Source of the DNA: an uncultured Bacilli bacterium
GTDB lineage: Bacteria > Bacillota_I > Bacilli_A > RF39 > UBA660
NCBI GenBank assembly: GCA_947628495.1
Contig: CANRAC010000001.1
Location: 1-57,515 of the forward strand
Direction of reading: 5' to 3'
Length of the DNA: 57,515 bases
The notes below the pieces were generated by a model. It did not search any database and was not told the DNA's origin. It saw nothing but the letters and a program-made list of their open reading frames with translations. The translations under genes and the position numbers were made by a program. Positions 9,701 through 20,700 of this stretch are shown piece by piece; within the stretch, counting starts at the first letter, position 1, and the number at the start of each line of letters is the position of its first letter.

Positions 9701-10531
9701 GTTATTTGTCAAAAAGTAACTGATGAAAATATGCCCGGTGGGTATAGGTATGATTATTATACTACTAAATTAAGTACAGGTGTGCGTACAGGTGATAGTA
9801 TTATAAATACCTTAGAAGGTGCCAATACTATTTTCCCTACACGAAGAGGACTCGCTGCAATGAACTATCAAGCCTTTATGGCAACAAGTGATCAAGTGTT
9901 AAGTTATCTCAGCGACAAGATTAAAAATTTATGGACCGAATTCTATGATAATAGTGAAGTTATTAAAATTATTCAGCATAGAACTAAACTTATTTTAGTC
10001 AATGGCACTGGCACAATGCTTATTTATGATTTGTCTAAAGGCACTTGGTGGAGATGGACTCTACCAACTAAAACATTAGATATATTTACTGACCAAGTAC
10101 AATTGAGTATGATCGATCAAGACAAACTAACATTTAAAGACACTGAAGCTCGTTATATGGACTTTAGTGAAAGTGGTGAAAACTTACCAATAAATTGGTT
10201 TGTTATGTCGGAGCCATTACACATGAAGGCATCTAATTATTATAAGAACTTAAAGCAATTAGTATTTCAATTCTATGATGCTACTGAAACAAATAAAGAG
10301 AAAACTATTCAAGCACAGATTAAACTATATCGTAAGAAAATAACTTTACGTGACCCTGAGACAATTGCATTTACCATAGACAATTTACGAACCTTCGTGA
10401 AACGCTTTAATTACTGGAAGATAAATGAAGTACAATGGGCATTAGCTAATGATACAGAAACTGCTATACCAACTAAGCTCGAGCTCAATGGTATAAGTGT
10501 TAAATATGAGCTCGGAGAGGAGGTGAGATAA
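6782..10531 (+). CDS. Tail nozzle / stabilisation protein (T7 gp12- or P22 gp10-like)
   Basis: This 1249-residue, beta-rich protein starts with AGGAGGT nine bases after the adaptor. Near residues 1020-1110 it carries patterns characteristic of podovirus nozzle proteins: a 'TRRGLAAMNYQAFMATSDQ' region and a later 'LIYDLSKGTWWRWTLP' region, as in packaged-DNA stabilisation proteins. These proteins form the hexameric tail tip below the adaptor. It is longer than T7 gp12 (about 790 residues), suggesting extra beta domains in the first half. Its stop overlaps the next start (TAATG). Confidence 0.7.
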   Translation: MKTVKRTTTDIQTDDITNTNKYFNQMEFKGIQEDENIYTTDQEALRDANNVYVDDDERLVSRPTLQRNNDFPEGVVPEGFHIVDMKKVGDGTLYVSEQFIEHYDTRYSQPTPSHFKFKIVNLTYYKNGQMYSKKLYTTYHQRISTYNNYYEDGSNNLYGADINSEDFANLNLVPVNYIEFEFRADGNHEDYTYKATDWEEFNGYFAADQHKCWKTVSDDDDFVCGFKLKTQGWQTTKAVTSPLCPDVSVTGNTGNAYRTNSVRQLNFWGKCENPNAKVAIVNVNLISGFMTIAIADEIYWKTDIPLEVIKYKTYVYQNYIIVFSNMGAVILDINDTKGWCPLSDYADTPIVKRVIGSTVTTYEKNQLTNSYKEQYIYSKDSQIATPYRNKVVGVEITSPNGNLSYTYDKVGYHEEDKAKRNGEIGINDLATQVVKVLPGPTDNQSYRYSIKKGVIVRVASGGYEYFEISVDGGNHYDRVYYPFGPEEQYIFIGGQLSEDGNYVFVVTSAGVYHCNVGDYTWSEKEALEGMPWGADLIQFTALTSDKFALFVGRIVTTPGSFTFSRRLYFKGPGLFGTGQKYTDAGKKIGYIDGANYRMEDTDPTYASFDSLCLGIRDLAKDGAERIKMCMTKGWQGEEACAIVILADSNRDTNLATEKYSTVIVVLGGNNPLQSDRILSLYDNSNLNIGGIHELKYVTELDSAITTKLPNFKSVDYVLNMSIITGSQSDIDVNTDALNLPWNSKDNGRYWSWFAEVRQVGIYTTSVNDGKRSIPLSYNGMSRQSLPIARFDFASKAIGTYDSYIPVRTSNAYIQVRAGSYNSLSSNIAASRLAILPRNHSSGDWYWVPEIYNESLNTTIGTYHHQIIADGDYYYFITDDYSIITNNLGNNDLATLTYTFKDETPYTQLPDVTYSDTEFYLAFGNQLNITQNSTVDGKTYLNVPEINNQTFTDRITGMINISTTELAIFFENKIVICQKVTDENMPGGYRYDYYTTKLSTGVRTGDSIINTLEGANTIFPTRRGLAAMNYQAFMATSDQVLSYLSDKIKNLWTEFYDNSEVIKIIQHRTKLILVNGTGTMLIYDLSKGTWWRWTLPTKTLDIFTDQVQLSMIDQDKLTFKDTEARYMDFSESGENLPINWFVMSEPLHMKASNYYKNLKQLVFQFYDATETNKEKTIQAQIKLYRKKITLRDPETIAFTIDNLRTFVKRFNYWKINEVQWALANDTETAIPTKLELNGISVKYELGEEVR

Positions 10532-11727
10532 TGGAAGGGTTTTATGTACCTGGCTCATATAGCAGTTCGTATGTAAGCAATAAAGCTGATGAACAAGGAG
10601 CAAGATACTATGAAAATCAATCGATTGAAATTGGCAAGCAAACTCAAGCCGCTTTAACACAATTAAGTAGCAATTATGAACAGACTATCAATGATGCTTA
10701 CGCAAGTTATCTTGCCAGTCAACAATCAATTGGCAATTCAGCAATGGGCCAAGGTTATAAAGAAGCGTATTTAGAAATGGCTAAAAACCAGTTTCAAAAT
10801 AATATAATTAGTTCTAATCAATCATTAGAACAAGCTCAATTACAAATTCAACAACAGGGACAACAAGCGCAAGCAGCTCTTCAACAACAATTTGCTACAG
10901 ATACTGCTAATCTTGATAGATTTGTTACAAGCTTTGGTGCATACAAAGATTATTTAGCAAAACTCACCCCAAACCCTAATAACCAAAATGCAGTAATATC
11001 TGAAGGTCAATCTTATTTGTCTGAAGACCAAAAGAAAATGACAGTAGATGATTTATATAACTTCTTAATGGAAGCACAACCTGAAGGTTACGTAGATGAG
11101 AATGAGAATAGAGGTTTGACATTTACTGAATGGTTGAATTCACAATATGGTCCAGGCTCTAAAGGTAGTCAAGCTGACCAAGATTGGTTTAATTGGGCTA
11201 TGTTCCAAGGTGGGTATGATGACTTTAAAAACGCCCTCGCTAAAAAGGCAAATCAAACTGAAGCTAATCAGTATCAAGCAATAAAAGAGGAAGAAGCTCG
11301 TCAAGAAGCTGAAAGACAACGACAACTTGAAGAAGCGCGTTTAGCTGAAGAAAGACGTCAACAAGAACTTCGAGATAGGGTAGCTTCATCTAGTTATAAT
11401 GGACAAATAACTTCTACTAGTAATTGGAAGAAAATTAGAACAAATGGTAGTGGTTATGAAGGTAGTGGTAATGATGCAAATTATAGCATACAAACTGATA
11501 GTGGCACTTATCAAATCAAACGTAAAGTTGCTTTTGACTCTGACTTAAGTTATGATTTAGGTTCTGCTTTAAATGCTGAAAAGAAATTAGACAGTGGAGA
11601 ATGGCACGTTGGTGATATAATAAAATATAAAGGTAAGTATTACATCATTACCGATAAACGAAGCAAAGGAGCACGATTAGCTAAACACGGCCATGTTGAA
11701 TATTATGAAATTGATTATAAAATTTAA
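10531..11727 (+). CDS. Internal virion protein, Q/E-rich coiled coil
   Basis: This 398-residue protein is translationally coupled to the nozzle gene. Residues about 30-135 are Gln-, Ala- and Ser-rich helix, and residues about 255-300 form a strongly charged Glu/Arg/Gln coiled coil. The C-terminal 100 residues are beta-type with Gly and Tyr. Position between nozzle and the giant ejected protein matches small internal virion proteins of podoviruses that are ejected with the DNA. No enzyme motif was seen. Confidence 0.5.
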   Translation: MEGFYVPGSYSSSYVSNKADEQGARYYENQSIEIGKQTQAALTQLSSNYEQTINDAYASYLASQQSIGNSAMGQGYKEAYLEMAKNQFQNNIISSNQSLEQAQLQIQQQGQQAQAALQQQFATDTANLDRFVTSFGAYKDYLAKLTPNPNNQNAVISEGQSYLSEDQKKMTVDDLYNFLMEAQPEGYVDENENRGLTFTEWLNSQYGPGSKGSQADQDWFNWAMFQGGYDDFKNALAKKANQTEANQYQAIKEEEARQEAERQRQLEEARLAEERRQQELRDRVASSSYNGQITSTSNWKKIRTNGSGYEGSGNDANYSIQTDSGTYQIKRKVAFDSDLSYDLGSALNAEKKLDSGEWHVGDIIKYKGKYYIITDKRSKGARLAKHGHVEYYEIDYKI

Positions 11728-11756
11728 GTGATGTGTAGAACACACTAGGAGGTAAA

Positions 11757-14700
11757 ATGGAAGTAAGAAATAAAGTCGGAAGTGATAGGTCCGATTTGTA
11801 TAGGGGTTCGGGTCAATTAGGTAGTACTTTAGACTACCTAATGTATAACGACCCATCAACCTACTATTATCAAAAATTAAGAAGCACCAATAATCAATAT
11901 CTTAGAGATGACTATTGGTCCGAGGCTGCTAGACGAGGTGAGACTGACCAGCTTTTAGCATCTTTATTAAGCTGGGAGAACTTAGACAGTAATTTACAAG
12001 CAGCTAAAAAAGAGTTAGAAAGTTTCACACAAACTGGTGATGAAGAAAAAGATAACAAAAAGAAAAAAGAGCTTGAAGATAAAGTAAATCATTTGTCAAA
12101 TTTAAATAGCAATTATCTTGACAAAGTTAAAGATTATGCTGATAAAGGTTATGAAGACTATAATACCTATATGCTTGCTATGACTTTACCATTGTTTGAT
12201 GACCCCGAAAAGAAAGAGCGAGTCGATGAAGCATCTGGTTATAACTTCGGCTCGTATACTGATAAAGAATGGGCTGAAAAGGTTCTTGACTCAATTTTTG
12301 AGAGGTATGACGTTCAAATCGCTGAAGCTGAAAAAGAAAATATGAACTGGTTCCAAAAAGTTGGTGCGACAATAGGTTCTGGACTTCTAAGCTTTGTTGG
12401 TGGCGTCGTTAACTTTTTTGGCGATGTTGTTAATTTAGGCGAAGGTATTTTAAATTGTTTCTTCAACTTTAGTGATGATGCTACCTGGAATGACAGGTTC
12501 TTATGGGCATTTAGTGATGAGTCGACTGGGTTCTTTGAACAAGCAGGTGATTTGTTTAATGATATGGCTTATAAAGTAGCGTATGAATCTACTGATATGG
12601 TTAATATGGTTGATGCATATGATGCTGGTTATCGTCCAGCAAGTTGGGAAGGCATGATTTTTGGTACCGACAGAAGTCAAGGCGTTGGAGCAAGTTATAG
12701 AACTTGGGGCAAATGGTGGTCTGGAGCATTCTCTTCAATTGGCTATATGTTGCCATCAATGGTAATTAGTGCTGGAGTCAGTGCAATACCAGGTGGTGCA
12801 GCAATTGCTGGTAAAGTAGGTACTTCAGTATTTTATAGTGGTATCTTTTCAGGTAATATTAGTGATACTGTGAGTGCTGCGGCAAATGAAGGTATAAGTT
12901 ATAAAGACCTTAATGCTGGTGAAGTAGTTTCAAACGGCTTAATTAAGGCCGGCTTACAATGGGCGGTTGAAGTTGCTTTAGGTAAAATCTTAGGTTTTAG
13001 TGGACTAGACCAAGCAATAGGTATCGGTCGTGGCGCTGGTAAATTTGGCAATCTTGTTGGAGGTATGGGTGGTAAACTAGGCGCTATTGGCGTTACTGCA
13101 TTACGAGCCGGCCGTAGTATGGCTAAAGAAGGTCTTGAAGAAGTTTTACAAGATATGTCTGACTCTTTTGTTGATGCTATCTATGGCACAACAAATAGCA
13201 AAATAGCTGACCTATATTCTAGTAGAGCTCTTGAGACTATCAACCCTATGAACTTATTAGAGTCATTTGTTGTTGGTGCCTTAACTGAGGGCGTCATTAG
13301 TAGTTTACAAGGTGTTAAATATATTCTACCTAAAAACCGCGCAGTTCAAACAGATATAGACGGCAATGTTCAAGCTATGGGTTTCTTCCAGACATTAAAC
13401 TTTAATGCTGCTCTAGAAACTATGAATGACTGGAACAACATATTAAATGATAGTAAAGCAACTACAGAGGCTAAAGCTGATGTGGCTATGAAAATGAGTG
13501 CTGCTATCAATACTATTGGTTCCGTTTTAAAAAGCTTTGGACAATCTGATGCACTTAAAGTAAATCAAATACTTGATATCTATGCTGCTGGAGAAAAGAA
13601 AACTGAGTTGCTTGAAAAAGCAAATTTAAGTAACGAACAATATGCTACAAAATTATATGACTCATTCTTAACACATTATGCTGAAGTTGAGCGTAAATAT
13701 GTGCCTAAACCATTAAAAACCAAGATTAAAGAAACATTTGCCAAACTGGCAGATAAGTTTAAAAAGAAAGGTGTGACTGAAGTCAACAATATAATCACTA
13801 ATAAGATTGACGGCAATGACCCAGACGTGCCATTAAAATCAAACAATGTTGAAAACTTTAAAGCAGCACTTGAGAAATTAGGTGCTGAGGCAATTATTGG
13901 TACTAATGGTAATATTATTACTAAATCTGAAGACATTGTTGTTGTACCTAATAAATTGTTAGAGACAGGTGACCTTGCAACCATTATTCAAGGTGTTGCA
14001 TTCGACCAAGTTCAACAGGCCGTCATTAGTGCTTTAAGTCCTGCTCAACGTAAAATGATTGTTAGACAATATGAAAAAGCTACTGGTACTACATGCACTA
14101 CAGAGCAAGCCGTTCAAGCATTATTGTTTGATAAGGCATTCTATACTAGAATATTATTAGCAAGTGAAGAAGGACATAAATATAACGTCGAGGCCTTACA
14201 AGTATTAGCAACAATAAATAAAGTTGTTCAAGCTAAAGCATCTCCGTTATTAAAAAACGGCAAGTTAGCAAATGACGCTTATAATGTTTTAATGCAGAAA
14301 ATTCAAAAGACAATGCAAACCGGTTTAGTTACTTATTGTACTAAATATGCTCGTATTGACTTAGGTGAAATAACAAATGATATATTGTCACCTGAATTAA
14401 AAGAAGTAATTAAAAACCATCAAAATACAATCTTTAGTGAATTTGTCGATGAAGGTATTAAAGATACGAAGACTCAAGCTCCTGACTCTGAGAGGACGAC
14501 AAGGTTTGATACCTATCTTCAAAAGTTTTCGAGTTCATTAAGTGCTGAAGAGATAACAGAGTTAAAACAAAAAGCAAGAAGTACTAATGTTAATGATAGA
14601 GTTGACGCATATACAATGTTAACAGTTTTAAGTAGAAATAGCACTAGTCCTAATGCAACAAAAGATAAACTTGTTTATTTGCCAACTTCTCCAGACGGTA

Positions 14701-17700
14701 TTATTGAGCGTGAACATTTACAAAATGTCGAGAAGTTCTTTGGTCTAACTTGGGCTGAACTTATTTCAGGTAATTATGATGCTTCTAAGATTACTCAAGA
14801 AGGACGTAATTTCATTCAAGCTCAATATGATATGAGTGATAGGGCCTCCAGATTGGCTTGCATAAGAGATGCATTGTTTAATATCTCAGGCGGAACATTA
14901 ACTGTTGGTATGGATGGCTCAATTCTCGAGATAATGGAAAAAGACAAATTTGTTAAAGATAAGTATCTTGGCAAAGAAGGCACTAAAGCCTTTAGAGACG
15001 ATTTACGTAAAGGTGTAATTAAAACTGTTGCTGACGTAGTTAAAGTCGACTTAAAGAATAGTACTATCAAGAATATGAAACTTGTTAGAAGTGACACACT
15101 TAATGGTGCTAAAGGTGCATTTGTCTATGGTGATGACCATATTAGTTTCAGTGCTGGTGCAGACGTTAATACATTTATGCATGAATTAACTCATGTTACT
15201 CAATATGCATTAGATGTCACTGGTCAATCTGCTACTGGCGGTTATGCTGGTATGTTTAAATATATGACACCTGAGGCAGCTAAGTCATTAGACAACTATA
15301 TTGCTGAGAAGTTCCCGCTCACATATAATTATATGGTAAATCATAAAATATCTACTTATAATACTATATACTTTATGTTGGCAGGTGAACTACAAGCAAA
15401 TAGTACACTTGGCACTCATATGTTTGACGTCGGTTTCACATTCGATAAAGCCGGCACAGTTCTTGTTAGTCCAGATGGTAAAGAGCGTTGGAACTTAAAA
15501 GCTAATCAGTCTGATGCTCAAAAACAATTTAGACGAAATGTAGCTAAGGCTCGTCGAGAACTGAGTAAAGAGATTAAAAATCAGCAACAAGCAAATACTA
15601 CTGAAAATACTCAAACTACAAAAGCTACTACTGAAGCTAAAACTGAAACTAAGGCTGCTAGTCAATTAGACGAGAGAACCACTAAAGCATTAGATGAAGT
15701 AGTTAATAAAAATGTAAAGAAGGCAACTCGTGCTACTATCAATCAAGTGAACAATGCTACATTATATAAGGGTATGAATGTAAGTAAAGTCACTGAATTT
15801 GATAATACTAAAGGCAATAAGAAACGTATAGTGTCAAATGCTATATGGCTTACTGACAATAAGAATGTTGCTGAGTCTTATGCTAATAATAAACGAGCTT
15901 CTGCAACTGTTTATGATAGTAAAGTATCTATAAGCAATCCATTAGTCATCGATGCTAAAGGCCAAGCATTCTCTAGTATTATGGGTAACATTACGTCTGA
16001 CCAAATTGCAGTATATGCTCAAGAGCATGGCTATGACTCCCTTGTTATAAAGAATGTTCTTGATATTGGTCCATATTTAGGTAATGTGACTAATAGAGAA
16101 AATAGTATGAAACCAAGTACAGACGTCGTTATATTTGATAAAACTAAAGCAAAGATAACAAATGAAACTAAATACAGTGAGGATGAGACTTTAGACAATT
16201 TAGATAAAGAGTATACTGCTACTAAGCAAGAAGATAGAGGACAATTAGTTGGTGCAAACAAAAAGACTCAAGACGCATTTAATAATTTATCTGAAGATGC
16301 TATTGTTCAAATTATGAATTCAACTTCAGAAGATGTTGATTTAACACCTGAAGAAGAGCAATACGGTCTAGAGTTAGCAAAGGCATTGAAGATTAGACGT
16401 TTAACTCCTAAAGAAGAGTTTGCTCTAATGGGAGTTAAGGCCGAGGACTTTGCTCGAATTGCAGCCAATCAGAGTGATGCAAGTTTGTATCATTTAGCCG
16501 GAGATAGTATTATTGTTGACGTACTTAAAAATATATTCGACAAACTATATACAGATGGCTACTTAACCAAACCTGTTCGTTTAATAGAATTCTTTGCTGG
16601 TTATGGTGCACAAAACTTTGCTCTTGACTATTTAGGTAAAGATTACGAAAGTTGGAAAATTGCTGAATGGGCTGTAAAATCTATTCAAGCTTACAAAGAT
16701 GCTCATCATTCAACTGATACTAAGGACTATGCTGCTAATATGACTAAATCTGAGCTACTAGATTATTTAGTAAATATTGGTGTAAGTCTAAACTACAATA
16801 GTCCGGCAGGTCGTGAGTCTTTAAATACTAAGAGTCTACAAGAGTTAAAAGATATTTACAATAACATTCAGGCCACTCATAACTTAGTCAATATTCAAAA
16901 AGTGACTGGTGAGAGTTTGGAAATCACTGACACAGATAGTCATGATTATGTATTAACCTATTCGTTCCCTTGTCAAGATTTATCTCGGGCTGGTAAACGA
17001 GCGGGTATGCACGGTCAAGATACTTCTACTGGTACTCAGTTATCTTTGTTTGAAACAATTGAAAATGCTAGTCAAATCGAAACTCAAACACGTAGTGGTC
17101 TATTATGGGAAGTCGACAGAATATTAAAAGAGTTGTATGATGCTGACAAACCATTGCCTCAAGTACTTATAATGGAGAATGTGCCTGAAGTGCATAACTC
17201 TGTTAATAGGACTGACTTCAAACAATGGTTATCTAATCTACAAAAATATGGTTATACTAATAGTTATACTGATATAAAAGGTAGTGATTATGGTATACCA
17301 CAAAAACGTGTTAGAACTATTATGGTAAGTACTTTAAATAATAAAGCATTTACTTTCCCAGCTAAACAACAATTAAAGTCGTCTATGATGGACTATCTAG
17401 ACAAGAATGTTGATAACAAATATTACTTAACTGATAAACAAGCTAGAACATTTATGAGCTATCGTGAGTCATTTGATAATAATAAAACTACTCATCCAAT
17501 CAATACAAGTATAGCCTCTACTTTGACTACTAAACAGGAGAAGCGAGCTCAAGGTGGTAACTTCTATAGTCCACTTGTTGATAATGACGTCGACTTATAT
17601 GATTTGTTACACCCAACTAAGAATAGTGTACAAAATACTATTGATGCTTTAAATCAAGTCAAAGCTGGTCAAAAGATAACTGCTAGTCAACAAAAAATGT

Positions 17701-20700
17701 GGAGTGAGGATCGTGATTTAAGTCTAAATAAAAATTCTCGTCGTAGAAATAAAATGACTCAAGAAGAATTAAATAAATATAACCGGGACAGATATATTAC
17801 TAATAAAGAAGCACGCAAGTCTAACTTGAAATACTATATTCAAAAAGGCGTTACTATTAGATTACATCCAGGTGTCGCAGCATTTGTTGAAGCAACTACT
17901 CACGATTTTACAAAATTACCAACTATATTGCAAAATAAAATAGTTTCAGGAAAATTACTTTATAGTGATATTCTTGACTATATTAACACTGCAGCAAATA
18001 TGGATGATTATACATTTAAGGCAATTGCTAAATATGTGTTTAATAATGAACGACTTGCCAAATTGGATGTTAAAACATTACTTAAATTAGAAGACAGCTT
18101 GCATGAATTTGCTATGGCTGCATATTTGACTAAAGAACCTGATAAATATTTAACACCTAAACAAATGGCAGATACTTATAAAGAAGTTATTGCAAATAGT
18201 AGTCCTGAAAAAATCGAATGGGCTCAAAAATTTACGGAAAATATAGTACGAACTGATAGAGGTGGACACAATAAATATATCGAAGCAATACCACAAACAA
18301 ATCAGCTCAATGAGTCATTCTTTAAAAAGTATGATGGCACATTAGCTGGTATGCGTGAAATAAATAATTTGGCTAAAGCTGTTGCTAACATATATGATAC
18401 TCATCAAGTAGCTCGAGAAAATCAAAAAACTGCTACAGTTGAATATGACTATAGCACTACCGTAATTATTAAGAAAAATGACGACATTTCTAAAACGCTA
18501 GATAGTATTGATAAAGTTGAGAAGATGAATACTATTGAAGCTTATTATACAGATGTATTGATTAAACGTTTACAAGAAAAAATGGCAACTGAAGGTATTC
18601 GACCTGATAAAGAAGCAGTAATTGCTTTGAGACGTAAAATCGACGACATGGTTGATGATTTAGATAAATTGTCCGACACTGAACTTAATGCTAAATATCT
18701 AGAAGTATTAAATCAGAATAGTCAACAAAAGAAAAGTCTATCTGCTGTTACTGCTACAGCTACAATGCAAAGAACACCATATGAAGAACAAGAACGTTCA
18801 ATAAAAAATATTAAAGATACGTTTAGAGGCGTTGGTCGTACAATGACTCGTTGGCTTAAAAGTACCGAAGATGCTACTGATACTGAAAGGTTCTATAATA
18901 GATTGCCTGACAATATTAAGAAATGGTTTGACCCAAATAATGGTTATAAGCTAGTTTCAGATTATTATAAACTAAGTAAACAAGAAATTCTCGACTTACA
19001 AAGTAAAATACAAGCCGCTCGTGACCAAGTGAAACATTGGGTGAAAGCTGAAGAAGCTACTAAAGTTGCACTTAAAAAAAGTAAAGAACGTTTGTCAAAA
19101 CTACAAAAAGAATATAAAACATATCGTGAAAAAACTGAGGCTACTTTGAAAGAGAATAAAACCTTACGTCAAAAGGTACAAGTTGAGCACGTAGTTCGTA
19201 TTGAGGGCACTAATGTTACAAGTAGTTCTCCATCAAACCGTGTTGTTGAAGAGATATTAAAGACTAGCTGGAATAAGAAACGTATGGGCGAAGTACAAGA
19301 GCTTGATAATAATATTGAGCATGCAGTGGCTAATGCAAATACGTTCTTTAAAGAAAATGCTAATACTTTATTGTCAGCAAGCACGACAGAACTTGAAGAA
19401 GCTATTGCATTCTTTGCTAATAATACTACTAAGTTGACTGAAGACGAATTTGCTCGATTTAATGCTTTAAGAACTTACTTCTTTGGTTGGGTGCTTGAAG
19501 CAAATAAGAATGGACAAATTACTCTTAATGCAAATCTTAAACAACAAGTAAACAATATTATGCGTAATATGGCATCTAACTATGGTACTGGTTTGGCTGT
19601 GTGGAATAATATTCGACAAAGGTTAAATCCATTAGATAGTATGCGTTCGCAAGATATTGAGGTTGGTGGTATCACCCTTAATGACGACTTAAAAGACAAG
19701 TTGTTTGATGCTATTGAGTCTAATGATGTTGACGTAATGACTAAAACATATGAAGAGATTACTGAGTGGCTTGACGAACAACAATCTAGCAAGAAGGGTG
19801 TATTAAGACGTATAGTCGGCGTGCGCTCAATGGCTATGTTGTCTTCTCCACTTACTTGGTTAAGAAATAAAATGTCTAACTTTATGTTAAAACGTTTAAA
19901 TACATTATCTAGTAAAATAGGTAATGCAATGTTTAAAGGTAAAACTATGGCTGGACAGTTGAAGATGAACCAACAAGTAACTCCTGAAATACAAAAGTTT
20001 ATTACTGACAATATTATTGATAACGGTTTCTTTGACACATTTGTATCTAACTTGTCTAAGTTTAATGTAAGTGATATTGTTGCTAAAAACCAAAATAAGA
20101 TTGCTAAAGGCGAAACTTTGACTAGAGAAGAGATTACTACTCACTTAGTTCTCAAAGCAATTTACAATGAATACTATAACAATAATATGTTTAAGTCTAA
20201 ATTGTTAAATGACTTGCATAAGAATTTAATGAAGGTGATGAGTGATGACTCTTATGTGCGTGAAGCTGCTGTAAGGTATTTTGGTAAGATATTAGCTGAA
20301 AAGAAATATAGTCTCAAAGATGGCAAAATGACTGATGCTATAATGAATGACTTCTCAACTGCTATTGGTCTTGCACTTAATGACTATATGCACTCTGACA
20401 ACTTCTTCAACAATGTTGAACGTTGGTTATCTGATAGAAGTGAGCTTGGTTGGTTTGCTTATAAATTGATAATGCCTTATGCTGCATCATCTTGGAACTG
20501 GTTTAAGGCTGCTATAAGATATAGTCCTATTGGTCTTGGTCGTGCTATTTATAGAATAACTCACCTTGAACAACAGGTGGCTAAAGCCGAAGCAGATTAT
20601 ATCGCAGGTAAATCTAATGTATCTCCTGAACTTACAGAATACTTAATTCGCCGCGACTTAGGCTCTGGTGTAATTGGTACTGTGGCTATGGGACTTGGTG